Origin: Actinomadura xylanilytica
GTDB lineage: Bacteria > Actinomycetota > Actinomycetes > Streptosporangiales > Streptosporangiaceae
Length of the DNA stretch: 64,000 nt
Direction: 5' to 3'
Assembly: GCF_030283145.1 (NCBI RefSeq)
Contig: NZ_JASNWE010000005.1
Span: 248,001-312,000 of the forward strand
A program made the position numbers and the translations under genes. Below are positions 33,355 to 42,625 of the stretch, piece by piece; the stretch's first letter is position 1, and each line of letters starts with the position of its first letter. Under the pieces are notes generated by a model. That model was not told the DNA's origin, did no database searches, and saw nothing but the letters and a program-made list of their open reading frames with translations.

Positions 33355-33507
33355 GACCAACACCTCCCGATCAGAGCCCGTCCGTCCACACCATCCGGCT
33401 ACCCCGATCCGGGACGCTCCTCACCAGCGACGATGCCCAGCTCCCCGTCAACGGCCGGGAGGCCGACGGCATCTCCGGTGGGACCGAGCCCTCCGTCCAG
33501 CCGTATT

Positions 33508-34161
33508 TCAGGCGGTCGTGGCAGAGGCTCGGGGGCGGGTGGCGGTGCCGAGGATCTGAGGAGCGGCGGGGAACGGCAGGCCGGTGTCGGCGTGGCCGAG
33601 CCGGTCCAGGCGGGTAAGGGTGAATCCGGCGTCCCGGATGGCGGCGGCGGTGTCGCGGCTGGTGTGGCAGCCGCCGCCGAACAGCGGCCAGAGAGTGGCG
33701 TCGGCGAGGCGTTGGAGCCGTTGGCGGGTGGGGGTGTCGGCGCGGACGTGCTCGAAGAACCGCAACTGCCCGCCGGGTCTGACCACTCTGAAGATCTCGG
33801 CGAGGGCGGCGGCGGGGTCGGGCACCGTGCACAGCACCAGCGAGACGACGGCCGCGTCACGGGAGGCATCGGCGGCGGGGAGCCGGTCGGCGAACCCGTC
33901 GACGACCTCGATCGGCATGGAGGCCCGGGTGGCGGCGGCCCGGGCGAGCCGCCGCAGGCGCGCTTCGGGCTCGACGGCCAGCACACTGGTGACCTGGGCC
34001 GGGTAGTGGCCGAAGGTGGCTCCCGGGCCCGCGCCGACCTCGATGACGTCACCGGCCAGACCGGCCAGCAGAGTGGCGCGGTGCGGGACAAGGCCGCGCT
34101 CCAACCGCGGGCTCATACGGGAGTAGGCGCGGGCGAACAGCGGATGGCGGCGCGAGGTCAT
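33508..34161 (-). CDS. class I SAM-dependent methyltransferase (UbiE-like)
   Basis: This 217-residue protein has the SAM-binding loop DVIEVGAGPGATFGHYP near residues 38-54, the acidic strand VLAVEPEARLRRLAR near 60 and motif SLVLCTVPDPAAAL near 105. It resembles small-molecule or phospholipid methyltransferases. It lies 105 bases downstream of an MFS exporter on the same strand and may be cotranscribed with it. Confidence 0.85.
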   Translation of the reverse strand: MTSRRHPLFARAYSRMSPRLERGLVPHRATLLAGLAGDVIEVGAGPGATFGHYPAQVTSVLAVEPEARLRRLARAAATRASMPIEVVDGFADRLPAADASRDAAVVSLVLCTVPDPAAALAEIFRVVRPGGQLRFFEHVRADTPTRQRLQRLADATLWPLFGGGCHTSRDTAAAIRDAGFTLTRLDRLGHADTGLPFPAAPQILGTATRPRASATTA

Positions 34162-34266
34162 CGTCGTACCCCTTCGGTGGGTCGATGTACGGCCTACCAG
34201 TAAACGGGGTCGACGAGAATCCGCGCTGGTGAACCGTCGTGGCTGGCGTGGGCGTGACTTTCCGTG

Positions 34267-35715
34267 TCATCGGGGCGTCTCCATGGCGTGCGTGCTCAGC
34301 TGCCGGCCGCTGCGTTCGGCCTGGGCGCGGGCCCAGCGCCCGGTCGAGATCAGGCCGAGCAGCGCGGTCGCGATGCCGCAGCCGGCCAGAACGGCCCAGG
34401 CGGTACGGCTGGACGCGACGAACCCGGTCGAGCCGCCCGCGACGATCGCACCGCACACCGCCACACCGATCGCGCCGCCGGTCTGGCGGCATGTCGAGGC
34501 GATCGCTCCGGCGACCCCGGCCTGGTCGCGTGGCATCCCTGACAGGGCGGTGGTGGTCATCGGGGTGCCGACCAGGCCGAAGCCGGCACCGAACAGCAGA
34601 TAGGCGAGCACGAGGTACCAGGCCCCGGTCTCGCGTCCGGCCCCGACGAGCAGGCCGGTTCCCGCCGCCAGCAGCAGCCCGGCCAGCACGAGCGCCGGCC
34701 TGGGGCCCCGGGCGGCCACGATGCGCCCCGAGATCATCGCGCATGCCGCCAGTGCGGCGGCCATCGGGATGGTGAGCAGGCCCGCGTGCAGCGCGCTGTA
34801 GCCGCGGACGTCTTGCAGGTAGAGGGTGTTGAGGAACAAGAACCCGCCCAGGGTCATCAAGGCGACCAGCGCGATGATCGCCGCCCCCGAGAACGCCGGA
34901 CTGCGGAAGAACCGGATGTCCACCAGTGGTTCGGCGCGCCGGGACTCGGTCACGACCAGCCCGGACAGCGAGACGGCGGCCAGGACGAACAGCGCGATGA
35001 TGAACGGTGAGCTCCAGCCGTGCCGGGGCCCTTCGATGACGGCGGCGGTGACCGGGCCGAGGAAGGTGACGACGAGCAGCTGGCCGAGGGGGTCGAACCG
35101 CTTGCCGCGCGCCGCCCTGGACTCGGGGACGAACCTCTGGGTCAGGTAGATGGCCAGGGCGCCGAGCGGCACGTTGACCCAGAAGATGGACCGCCATCCG
35201 AGGCCGCTGACCAGCAGGCCGCCGAGCACGGGGCCGCCGGCCCCGCTCAGACCCGCCACCGCTCCCCATGCGCCCACCGCGCGAGCGCGCTCCTTCGGGT
35301 CGGTGAAGGTGGTGGCGATGATCGACATCGCGACCGGGTTCAGCATCGCGCCGCCCACCGCCTGGAGCGCGCGGAAGGCGACCAGGGCACCCAGGGAGGG
35401 CGCGAGGCCGCACAGCAGGGAACCGAGCGAGAAGAATCCCAGCCCGACCTGGAACACCCGGCGCCGGCCGAACCGGTCGGCCACCGAACCCGCGAACATC
35501 AACAGGCATGCGATGACCAGCGTGTAGGCGTCGACCACCCACTGCAGGCCACTGACCGGCGCGTGCAGTGCCTTCTGGATCGAGGGCAGCGCCACATTGG
35601 CGATCGTCGTGTCCAGCCCCGCCACGATCACGCTCAGGAAGCAGGTCACCAGCACGACGGTCCGTCCGCGCGGCGACAGCGTGCGTGGAGACTCGACAGA
35701 AAGGCTCACGGCCAT
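34267..35715 (-). CDS. MFS multidrug exporter (DHA2, EmrB/QacA-like)
   Basis: This 482-residue, 14-helix exporter shows IVAGLDTTIANVALPSIQKA near residue 30 (motif D1), AGSVADRFGRRRVF near 75 (motif A) and the motif C-like WGAVAGLSGAGGPVLGGLLV near 148. ATG 35715 sits inside an AT-rich palindrome-bearing promoter, suggesting tight repression by a MarR- or TetR-type protein that is not encoded next to it. A methyltransferase gene follows on the same strand. Confidence 0.92.
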   Translation of the reverse strand: MAVSLSVESPRTLSPRGRTVVLVTCFLSVIVAGLDTTIANVALPSIQKALHAPVSGLQWVVDAYTLVIACLLMFAGSVADRFGRRRVFQVGLGFFSLGSLLCGLAPSLGALVAFRALQAVGGAMLNPVAMSIIATTFTDPKERARAVGAWGAVAGLSGAGGPVLGGLLVSGLGWRSIFWVNVPLGALAIYLTQRFVPESRAARGKRFDPLGQLLVVTFLGPVTAAVIEGPRHGWSSPFIIALFVLAAVSLSGLVVTESRRAEPLVDIRFFRSPAFSGAAIIALVALMTLGGFLFLNTLYLQDVRGYSALHAGLLTIPMAAALAACAMISGRIVAARGPRPALVLAGLLLAAGTGLLVGAGRETGAWYLVLAYLLFGAGFGLVGTPMTTTALSGMPRDQAGVAGAIASTCRQTGGAIGVAVCGAIVAGGSTGFVASSRTAWAVLAGCGIATALLGLISTGRWARAQAERSGRQLSTHAMETPR

Positions 35716-35745
35716 TGTTATACGACAATTATTGTGCTACAAAAT
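35713..35745. promoter_or_regulatory. AT-rich operator/promoter over exporter start
   Basis: The perfect palindrome ACAATTATTGT (35725-35735) is flanked by TTGT and ACAA elements (TTGTTATACGACAA to the left, GCTACAA to the right), forming a larger imperfect dyad. It lies 10 bases before the exporter ATG, in one of the few AT-rich patches of the window. It resembles MarR-type operators. Confidence 0.55.
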
Positions 35746-36069
35746 GAATTTCCCATTGATTTATGCGGTGCCGTCGGCCTGTTTGTTGGCGGGCCGTAGA
35801 CCTGTGCCGCGGTCGCCGTCCTCGCCATCATCTGCGCGGCGGGCTGGGGCTCGCGGTGGCGCCACGGGCCGTTTCCGCCGGTTCAGGCCGGACGGCCTGG
35901 TAGACGCCGCCCACGGCGGTGGTCGCGACGGCGGCGCCCGCTCCGGCCAATGTCAGGACGACGGCCCCTCCGGCGAGCGCGGACGATGATCGCGTCCATG
36001 TCCTCTATGCGCTATGGTCTGGCCTCGTCGCGGATTGTGGCCAAATGCGGCGAATCATAGCGTCGTCCG
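35746..36069. other. intergenic region with a startless small-membrane-protein remnant
   Basis: On the minus strand bases 35828-36004 read ALAGGAVVLTLAGAGAAVAT then TAVGGVYQAVRPEP, a single hydrophobic segment with a Pro/Ala tail, but no start codon is in frame and a TAG precedes it. It may be a frameshifted small membrane protein. The last 40 bases hold the promoter of the plus-strand exporter. Confidence 0.35.
36035..36069 (+). promoter_or_regulatory. probable leaderless promoter
   Basis: TTGTGG (36035-36040), a 17-base spacer and TAGCGT (36058-36063) are followed after six bases by ATG 36070. There is no ribosome-binding site, which fits leaderless initiation. Confidence 0.55.
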
Positions 36070-37440
36070 ATGCCGATGTTCGTGTTGTGTCTTGTCCAAT
36101 TCATGCTCGTGCTCGATGACACCGTCGTGAACGTGGCCCTGCCCAGCATCCGTGATGAGCTGGGCTTCAGCACGTCCGGGCTGCCCTGGGTCGTCAACGC
36201 CTACTTCCTGGCCTTCGGCGGGCTGCTGCTGCTGTGCGGCCGGCTGGCGGACGTGCTGGGCCGCCGCCGCGTTTTCCTCATCGGTGTGGCGCTGTTCGGG
36301 GTGGCCAGCCTGGCCTGCGGGGTCGCGCAGGAGCCGTGGCAGCTCGTGATCGGGCGGTTCGTGCAGGGCGCCGGTTCCGCGATGGCCGGCCCGGCGGCGA
36401 TGTCGATGATCACGTTGCTGTACCCGGGGCCGGAGGAGCGGACCAGGGCGCTGGGCGTCTGGGGTGGCATCGCGGCCCTGGGCGGGACCTCGGGCCTGGT
36501 GCTGTCCGGGGTGCTGACCGACCTGGTGTCCTGGCGCGGGATCTTCCTGATCAACCTGCCCATCGTCGCCGTGGCCCTGGCGCTGCTTCCCCGGCTGGTC
36601 CCCGAGTCCCGCGCCCCAGGCCGGCGCCACCTCGACGTTCCCGGCGCGGTCCTGGTCACCGGTGCCGCGGTGTCGCTGGTGTACGGGTTGCTGCGTGCCG
36701 GCGGGACCGGCTGGAGCGATCCGGTCGCGATCGGCGCCGTCGTGCTGTCGGCCGCCTTGGTGGTGGCGTTCCTGGTGGCCGAGTCGCGGGCGGTGGCACC
36801 GCTGGTGCCCAGGGCGTTCCTGGCCTCGCGGACGCGGGCGGTCGCCAACGGCGCGACCCTGCTGTTCTCGATGGCCATGTACGCGATGTCGTTCCTATTG
36901 ATGATCCAGGTGCAGACCGCTCTGGGATACAGCCCGCTCCTGGCCGGCATCGCCTACCTGCCCTATGGCGCCGGCATCCTGGCGGGCATGTGGCTGTCCT
37001 CCCGCATCTCCCTCAAAATCGGGACGCGCCAGGCGCTCCTGCTGGCGTTCCTGGTCAACATCGCCGGCCTGCTGCTGCTGTCCGGCGTGGCGGCGGGCGA
37101 CTCCTACGCCGCCCACGTCCTGCCCGGCATGCTCGTGCTGAGCGTGGGCAACGGGCTGAGCCTGCCCGTCATAGCCGCGGCCGCGGTCGAGGGCACCACC
37201 GAGGAGGACGCCGGTCTCGGCTCGGCCCTGTTCACCTCCGTCCAGCAGATCGGCGGCGCCGTCGGGGTGGCCGCGCTGACCGTCATGGGCTACTCGGGCG
37301 GGCTCGTGGCGGGCGCGGTGTGCGTAGCGCTCGGCGCCGTGCTCATCGTCGTGCTGCTGCCCTCGCGTTCCGGCGGCCCGCGGCGGCCCGCTGGAGAAGG
37401 GGCGGGCGGCCGAAGCGCGCCGGCGGCCGCTCCCCGGTGA
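36070..37440 (+). CDS. MFS exporter (DHA2-like)
   Basis: This 456-residue protein begins directly in the first membrane helix (VLCLVQFMLVLDDTVVNVAL), so the usual cytoplasmic leader is absent. Motif A is CGRLADVLGRRRVF near residue 57 and a motif C-like segment is WGGIAALGGTSGLVLSGVLT near 130. About 14 helices follow with a short basic tail. It is another drug exporter; the substrate is unknown. The ATG at 36070 fits a leaderless transcript; a longer form starting upstream is excluded by a TAG at 36058. Confidence 0.88.
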   Translation: MPMFVLCLVQFMLVLDDTVVNVALPSIRDELGFSTSGLPWVVNAYFLAFGGLLLLCGRLADVLGRRRVFLIGVALFGVASLACGVAQEPWQLVIGRFVQGAGSAMAGPAAMSMITLLYPGPEERTRALGVWGGIAALGGTSGLVLSGVLTDLVSWRGIFLINLPIVAVALALLPRLVPESRAPGRRHLDVPGAVLVTGAAVSLVYGLLRAGGTGWSDPVAIGAVVLSAALVVAFLVAESRAVAPLVPRAFLASRTRAVANGATLLFSMAMYAMSFLLMIQVQTALGYSPLLAGIAYLPYGAGILAGMWLSSRISLKIGTRQALLLAFLVNIAGLLLLSGVAAGDSYAAHVLPGMLVLSVGNGLSLPVIAAAAVEGTTEEDAGLGSALFTSVQQIGGAVGVAALTVMGYSGGLVAGAVCVALGAVLIVVLLPSRSGGPRRPAGEGAGGRSAPAAAPR

Positions 37441-37474
37441 GGATCGACTGGGGCCTGGTGGCGGGAGCCGAAGC

Positions 37475-38020
37475 GTGCGCGCCAACGTGGTGGCGCCCGG
37501 CCTGATCGACACCGTGATGGGACGGGCCGCGTCGGCCGGGAACGCGGGCCGCGACCGGGCCGTCCGTGCGATCCCGATGCGCCGGCAGGGCACCGCGTGG
37601 GAGGTCGCCGACGCGGCGGTGTTCCTGCTGCGACACCGCTGGGAACGCGACGGCCTGGCCGGGCAGGACGGCGGACGGCTCATGGTGGTGTGCGGCGGCG
37701 AGCGCCTCGGGTTCGTCGCGTACCGCAGGATCGGCACCTCCCGCAGCTCGTACTGCTGGAGCATCGGCATCGCGCTGCTGCCCTCCGCGCGCGGCCAGGG
37801 CGCCGGCACCCAGGCGCAACGGCTCCTGGCCCGGTACCTGTTCGCCCACACCCAGGTCGCGCGGGTGCAGGCCGAGACCGACGCGGCCAACATCGCCGAG
37901 CGGCGGGCGCTGGAGAGGGCCGGGTTCACCCGCGAGGGCGTCCTGCGCAACTGGAACTTCCGCGACGGCCGCTGGCGCGATGCGGTGATCTACAGCATCC
38001 TGCGCGGCGAGTCCAGATGA
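37475..38020 (+). pseudogene. chimeric ORF: SDR C-terminal piece joined to GNAT acetyltransferase piece
   Basis: The frame from GTG 37475 encodes VRANVVAPGLIDTVMGRA and GTAWEVADAAVFLL (residues 1-52), which are the C-terminal landmarks of a short-chain dehydrogenase, then without a break a GNAT acetyltransferase: GERLGFVAYRRIG, the acetyl-CoA loop LPSARGQGAGTQAQRLLARY near 107 and RRALERAGFTREGVLRNW near 148. Neither half has its N-terminus: the SDR lacks its Rossmann fold, the GNAT its first strand. This looks like an in-frame deletion fusing two former neighbours. Whether it is expressed is unclear; the GNAT part could still fold. Confidence 0.7.
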
Positions 38021-38113
38021 CCGGGCCGAGGTGACCGGGCTGAGGTGAGGGGCATGCGGGTCGCGGTGTGAGGAGCGGTCCGGGTCGGGCGGGCCGGGCG
38101 GCGGTGGGCGGGG

Positions 38114-39097
38114 TCAGGTCCCCGGACCGCCCCGCACTCCGCGGAACGTCGCCCGGTAGGCGCCGGGCGACACCCCGAGCACCGCGCGCAGATGCTGGCG
38201 CAGCGACGCGCCCGTCCCGAAACCCGCCTTCTCGGCCACCCGGTCGATTGGGAGGTCGGTCTCCTCCAGCAGCTGCCGGGCCCGCTCCACCCGCTGCCGG
38301 GCCAGCCACCGCGACGCCGACTCGCCCGTCTCCTCCCGGAACCGGCGGGTGAAGGTCCGCACGCTCATCGACTCGCGCCCGGCCAGGTCCCGCAGCGTCA
38401 GCGGGCGGTCCAGGTGCTCCAGCGCCCAGGCCCGCGCGGTGCCCGTCCAGGACGCCCCCGCCTCGGGCACCGGCCGCGGGACGAACTGCGCCTGGCCGCC
38501 CTCGCGGTGCGGCGGGACCACGGTGCGGCGCGCCACCCCGTTCGCCACCGCCGCACCGTGATCACCGCGGATCATGTGCAGGCACAGGTCGATGCCCGCC
38601 GCCTCCCCGGCCGAGGTCAGCACCAGGCCCTCGTCGGTGTAGAGGACGTCCGGGTCCAGCCGCACCCCCGGGAACCGCTCCCGGAACAGATCGGCCGACA
38701 GCCAGTGCGTGGTCGCGCGCCGTCCCTCCAGCAGGCCCGCCGCCGCCAGCACGAACGCCCCCGTGCAGATCGAGGCGATCCGGGGGCCCGGCCGCAGCTC
38801 CGCCAGCGCCCGCGCCGCCGCGCCCCACCCGGCGTGCGCCTCGTCCTCCTCGTGCGAGGCCAGGACGATCACCGTCCCGGCCCGTTCCAGCTCCTCCAGG
38901 CCCCGCTCGACCTCGACGGTGAAGTCGGCGCCGGTGCGGACCGTTCCCGGCTCCGGCGCGCACGTCACGATCTCGTACAGCGGGTCGCCGGCCGCGCTCG
39001 AGGCGTTCCCGAAGAGCTGGTGGGCGATCCCGAGTTCCAGGGGCAGCACGCCCGGCCGCACCAGCACCGCCACCCGGTGGCACTCCGGAGCGCTCAT
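38114..39097 (-). CDS. GlxA-type AraC regulator with DJ-1/PfpI domain
   Basis: This 327-residue protein has an N-terminal amidotransferase-like DJ-1/PfpI domain (VAVLVRPGVLPLELGIAHQL; nucleophile-elbow region ASICTGAFVLAAAGLLEGRR near 108-127) and a C-terminal AraC domain (LTLRDLAGRESMSVRTFTRR and FGTGASLRQHLRAVLGVSPG, about 225-320). It is divergent from the quinone-reductase-like gene with a 72-base gap, so that gene is its likely target. The DJ-1 domain probably senses a small ligand. Confidence 0.9.
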   Translation of the reverse strand: MSAPECHRVAVLVRPGVLPLELGIAHQLFGNASSAAGDPLYEIVTCAPEPGTVRTGADFTVEVERGLEELERAGTVIVLASHEEDEAHAGWGAAARALAELRPGPRIASICTGAFVLAAAGLLEGRRATTHWLSADLFRERFPGVRLDPDVLYTDEGLVLTSAGEAAGIDLCLHMIRGDHGAAVANGVARRTVVPPHREGGQAQFVPRPVPEAGASWTGTARAWALEHLDRPLTLRDLAGRESMSVRTFTRRFREETGESASRWLARQRVERARQLLEETDLPIDRVAEKAGFGTGASLRQHLRAVLGVSPGAYRATFRGVRGGPGT

Positions 39098-39169
39098 GGC
39101 CCGATCCTTTCACATGATGGCCGACCGGCCACTCGTGGCCGCCCGCGCCGGCCGCGCATGATGACACCC

Positions 39170-40024
39170 ATGAGCACCCACGCCACCACGGCCACCAGCA
39201 CCGGCGACACCATCACGGGGGTGATCGGCGGCGCCGGGAGCCCGAGCCTGAAGGTCCTGTGGGTCCTGGCGCACCCCGAAGCGCGCTCGCTGAACGGCGC
39301 GCTGCGCGACGAGGGGCTGCACACCCTCAAGGAACTCGGCCACGAGGTCCGCGAGTCGGACCTGTACGCGATGAACTGGAACCCTCTGGTCAGCGCCGCC
39401 GACTACGGCCTCGCCCCCCGGGAACGGCTGATCGTCGGCGCGGAGTCCGAGCGCGCCCACGCCGCCGGCACCCTCCCCGAGGACGTCCGCGCCGAGCAGG
39501 AGAAGATCGCCTGGGCCGACGTGCTCGTGTTCCAGTTCCCGCTGTGGTGGGCCGGGGTCCCGGCGATCCTCAAGGGCTGGTTCGACCGCGTCCTGGTCCA
39601 GGGGTTCGCGTTCGGGCTCACCGCACCCGACGGGCGCGTCCGCCGCTACGGAGAGGGCGGCCTGGGCGGCAAGCGCGCCCTGGTGATCACCACCATCGGC
39701 GCCCGCGCGAGCGCCTTCGGGCCCCGCGGCGTGCACGGCGACGCCGCCGAGGTCCTGTTCCCCCTGCTGCACGGCGTCCTGTGGTACACCGGTGTCGCCG
39801 CGCTGCCGCCCTTGACGGTCTTCGGCGCCGACCGGATCACCGCGGACGGCCACGACGAGGCCGTCGCCGCGCTCCGCGACCGGCTCCGCGGCCTCCCGGA
39901 CGACGCGGCCCTGCCCTACCGGCCCGAGCACGGCGGCGACTTCGACGGCGACCTGGTGCTGCGCCCGGACCTGGCCCCCGGGCGCGCCGGCCTCGGCGTC
40001 CACCTCCGCGAGGACTCTGCCTGA
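39170..40024 (+). CDS. NAD(P)H quinone oxidoreductase / flavodoxin-like fold protein
   Basis: This 284-residue protein has the flavodoxin_2 fold: VLWVLAHPEARSLNGALRDE near residue 28, then VFQFPLWWAGVPAILKGWFD near 118-137 followed by RVLVQGFAFG, and GGKRALVITTIGARASAFGP near 165. Members of the KefF/MdaB/NQO1 family reduce quinones with NAD(P)H and FAD or FMN. It is divergent from a GlxA-type regulator. ATG 39170 is taken; ATGs at 39158 and 39161 are alternatives and none has a clear ribosome-binding site. Confidence 0.88.
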   Translation: MSTHATTATSTGDTITGVIGGAGSPSLKVLWVLAHPEARSLNGALRDEGLHTLKELGHEVRESDLYAMNWNPLVSAADYGLAPRERLIVGAESERAHAAGTLPEDVRAEQEKIAWADVLVFQFPLWWAGVPAILKGWFDRVLVQGFAFGLTAPDGRVRRYGEGGLGGKRALVITTIGARASAFGPRGVHGDAAEVLFPLLHGVLWYTGVAALPPLTVFGADRITADGHDEAVAALRDRLRGLPDDAALPYRPEHGGDFDGDLVLRPDLAPGRAGLGVHLREDSA

Positions 40025-40120
40025 CCCCCCGGGGGCGTGCGGACGGGCATGAGTACCGAGGCGAGGGCGGCAGCCGGGAGGACGGGTGCGGGCGCGGCGG
40101 ATGCGAGGGCGGCGGGCGGT

Positions 40121-40921
40121 TCAGTGGCCGATCAGGTCCAGGACCTCGGCGTGCAGCTCCGCCGTCGCCGCCGCGACGACGAAGCCGCCGCCGGTCGGCG
40201 CCGTCCCGTCCAGCCCGGTGATCACCCCGCCCGCCGCGCGCACGATCGGGATCAGCGCGCCGACGTCGTAGGGCTCCAGGCTCGCCTCCACCACCAGGTC
40301 CAGCTGCCCGAGTGCGAGCAGCCCGTAGGAGTAGCAGTCGCCGCCGAACCGTTGGAGCCGCACCGCGCCGGCGACCTTCTCGAACGCCGCCCGCTCGGCG
40401 GGCGTCCCGAACATCCCGGGATGGGTGCTGTACATGACCGCGTCGCCGAGCGAGGTCGTCGGCCGCGTCCGCAGGGCCGACCGTAGCCCCGGCCCCTCGA
40501 ACAGGCCCGTCCCGCCGACCGCGCTGAACGTCTCGCGCAGGTACGGCTGGCGCAGCCAGCCCGCGACGGGCTCGCCGCCGACCGACAGGCCGAGCAGCAC
40601 CCCCCACAGCGGCACCCCGCTGACGAACGCCTTGGTCCCGTCGACCGGGTCGATCAGCCACGTCCGACCGCTGGTGCCCGGGCCGCTCGCGCCCGCCTCC
40701 TCGCCGACCACGCGGTCGCCCGGGAACCGCGCCGACAGCTCGGCCCGCAGCAGCCCCTCCACTGCCCGGTCGGCCTCGGTCACCGGGTCGTAGCCGCCCG
40801 GCCCGCCCTTGTCGAGCTCGCCCAGCCGCGCCGGATCGGCGCGGAACCATTCGAGCGCCAGCTCTCCGGCCCTGACCAGCAGATCGGGCACGTCCTCGGT
40901 ACCGGCAAGTGAAGCGTCCAC
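40121..40921 (-). CDS. inositol monophosphatase family protein, histidinol-phosphatase-like
   Basis: This 266-residue protein has the metal-site motifs of the family: DPVTEADRAVEGLLR near residue 42, VVGEEAG near 70, WLIDPVDGTKAFVSGVPLWG near 85-104 and SLEPYDVGALIPIVRAAGGV near 211. The DGTKxFVxGVPxW form resembles actinobacterial HisN (histidinol-phosphatase) more than SuhB. GTG 40921 is proposed; a TTTACT -10-like element ends six bases before it, so the mRNA may be leaderless. No other his genes are nearby. Confidence 0.82.
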   Translation of the reverse strand: MDASLAGTEDVPDLLVRAGELALEWFRADPARLGELDKGGPGGYDPVTEADRAVEGLLRAELSARFPGDRVVGEEAGASGPGTSGRTWLIDPVDGTKAFVSGVPLWGVLLGLSVGGEPVAGWLRQPYLRETFSAVGGTGLFEGPGLRSALRTRPTTSLGDAVMYSTHPGMFGTPAERAAFEKVAGAVRLQRFGGDCYSYGLLALGQLDLVVEASLEPYDVGALIPIVRAAGGVITGLDGTAPTGGGFVVAAATAELHAEVLDLIGH

Positions 40922-41052
40922 CGGGGGAGTAAACCAGAACCGCCGCCGCGTCCGGCGCCCGGGATCATCGCGGCGAACGGGGGAGCGGCGGCCGGGGCGC
41001 GGCACGCGCCCGGTGCGCGGGACCGCCGCGGGGTGGGCCGCACCGGCGGGGT

Positions 41053-41658
41053 CTAGCCGGCGGCGGGCGGGGCGAGGGCGGCGAACGCGCGGTCGAGGAG
41101 ACCGGCGCGGTCGGCGGCGCCGTCCGAACGCAGCCACTCGCGGCCCGCCGCGTCCAGCGCCGCCGCCGCGGCGCCCGTCAGCAGGTCGGCGGTGAAGGCG
41201 TCCAGTTCCGCGCCCGGCCGCTCGCGCAGCGCCCGCGCGATCAGGGTCCGCATCTCGTCGCGCTTGTGGTGCAGCCGGGCCCGCAGCGCCGGGGTCGACT
41301 CGATCAGCCGCAGCCCCGCCAGCTCGCGCTGCGCGGCGTGCACCCGGCCCTCCCACTCGCGTAGCACCACGTGCAGGCACGTCCACGCCGGCTCCCCGGC
41401 CGGACGGGCCCCGACGGCCTCGGCGATCCGCGCGGCGACCTCCTCCACGTCGCCGAACACCACGTCCTCCTTGGCCGGGAAGTACCGGAAGAAGGTCCGC
41501 TTGGACAGCCCTGCCGCTGCGGCGATGTCCTCCACCGTCGTCTCCTCGAACCCCCGCTCGGCGAACATCGCCACCGCCACCCCGGCCAGCTCGGCCCGCA
41601 CCGCGCGCCGCGTCCGCTCCCGCAGCCCCGCCCCGCCCGTCCCGTCCCCATGCGCCAT
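41053..41658 (-). CDS. TetR/AcrR family repressor
   Basis: This 201-residue regulator has a TetR helix-turn-helix (VAVAMFAERGFEETTVEDIA, AAAGLSKRTFFRYFPAKEDV, residues 26-66) and a C-terminal domain of the MftR-like type. It is divergent from a short-chain dehydrogenase gene with two tandem 14-base operator copies in the shared promoter. It most likely represses that dehydrogenase and itself. Confidence 0.9.
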   Translation of the reverse strand: MAHGDGTGGAGLRERTRRAVRAELAGVAVAMFAERGFEETTVEDIAAAAGLSKRTFFRYFPAKEDVVFGDVEEVAARIAEAVGARPAGEPAWTCLHVVLREWEGRVHAAQRELAGLRLIESTPALRARLHHKRDEMRTLIARALRERPGAELDAFTADLLTGAAAAALDAAGREWLRSDGAADRAGLLDRAFAALAPPAAG

Positions 41659-41677
41659 GCGCCCAGGCTACCGAGAC

Positions 41678-41710
41678 GGCACCAGGTGTCAAAGATGGCA
41701 CTCGGTGTCA
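41678..41710. promoter_or_regulatory. tandem TetR operators
   Basis: GGCACCAGGTGTCA (41678-41691) and GGCACTCGGTGTCA (41697-41710) are two near-identical copies of a partly palindromic 14-mer, 19 bases apart. The second lies next to TATAGT (41711-41716), a -10 for the dehydrogenase gene, so binding would block it. Confidence 0.65.
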
Positions 41711-41746
41711 TATAGTGCCGGGATGAGCGAACCACGGGAGGCCCCG

Positions 41747-42625
41747 ATGACCCTGCGAGGCAGGACGGCCCTGGTGACCGGAAGCACCGGCGGCATCGGC
41801 AAGGAGACCGCGCGCGGGCTCGCCGCCCTCGGCGCCCGGGTGGTCCTGGTCGGCCGCGACCGCCGCCGCGCGGACGCCGCCGCCGCCGAGCTCGCCCGCG
41901 GCGGCGCCGAGATCACCGCGCACACCGCCGACCTCACCCGCCGCGCCGACCTGCGCCGCCTGGCCGCCGAGATCACCCAGCGGCACCCCCGCCTGCACAT
42001 CCTGATCAACAACGCCGGCGGGATGACCCCCGCCCGGACCCTCACCCCCGACGGCGTGGAGCAGACCTTCGCCGCCAACGTCCTGGCCCCCTACACCCTG
42101 ACCTGCCTGCTGCTGCCCGCCCTGCGCGCCGCCGGCGACGCCCGCGTGGTCAACCTCACCGGCGGCATCCCCGGCGGCGCCCTGGACCCCGCCAACCTCC
42201 AGGGCGAGAAGGCCTACCTCGGCTGGAGGTTCTCCCAGTACAACCACGCCAAGACCGCCGTCATGGCGATGAGCCGCCACCTCGCCGCCCGCCTGGAGGA
42301 CACCGGCGTCACCGTCAACGTCGCCTACCCCGGGCACGCCCACACCCCCGGCAACCAGGCCCTGCCGATCCGCGCGTTCCCCTACGCCTACCGGCCCCTG
42401 GCCCCCCTGATCCGGCTCCTCGGCCCGCTCCTGCTCAGCGACCTCGCCAAACCCGCCCGGTCCAGCCTCCACCTGGCCTCAAGCCCCGACCTGGACGGCG
42501 TCACCGGCGCCTACTACAACGCCCACTCACGCCGCACCCCCTGGCCCGCCACCGTCCTGGACGAGCGCAACACCCGCGCGGTGGGGGACCTGTGCGCACG
42601 GCTCAGCGGCGTCACCGCCCCCTGA
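41747..42625 (+). CDS. short-chain dehydrogenase/reductase (retinol-dehydrogenase-like)
   Basis: This 292-residue SDR has TALVTGSTGGIGKETARGLA (TGxxxGIG, residues 6-25), the ILINNAGG motif near 84 and the active site with Ser/Tyr/Lys as YNHAKTAV near 165. NADP(H) preference is suggested by the basic VGRDRRRAD after the second strand. ATG 41747 with GGGAGG five bases upstream is preferred over ATG 41723. It is controlled by the divergent TetR gene through tandem operators. Confidence 0.88.
   Translation: MTLRGRTALVTGSTGGIGKETARGLAALGARVVLVGRDRRRADAAAAELARGGAEITAHTADLTRRADLRRLAAEITQRHPRLHILINNAGGMTPARTLTPDGVEQTFAANVLAPYTLTCLLLPALRAAGDARVVNLTGGIPGGALDPANLQGEKAYLGWRFSQYNHAKTAVMAMSRHLAARLEDTGVTVNVAYPGHAHTPGNQALPIRAFPYAYRPLAPLIRLLGPLLLSDLAKPARSSLHLASSPDLDGVTGAYYNAHSRRTPWPATVLDERNTRAVGDLCARLSGVTAP

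Noticed and set aside
33371..34203. Long antisense and alternative-frame ORFs over the methyltransferase
   Set aside because: The frame encoding GAGPGATFG and other methyltransferase motifs is the real one; the others lack any family features.
35828..36004. Small membrane protein on the minus strand
   Set aside because: Protein-like but without any start codon in frame after a TAG; kept only as a possible remnant.
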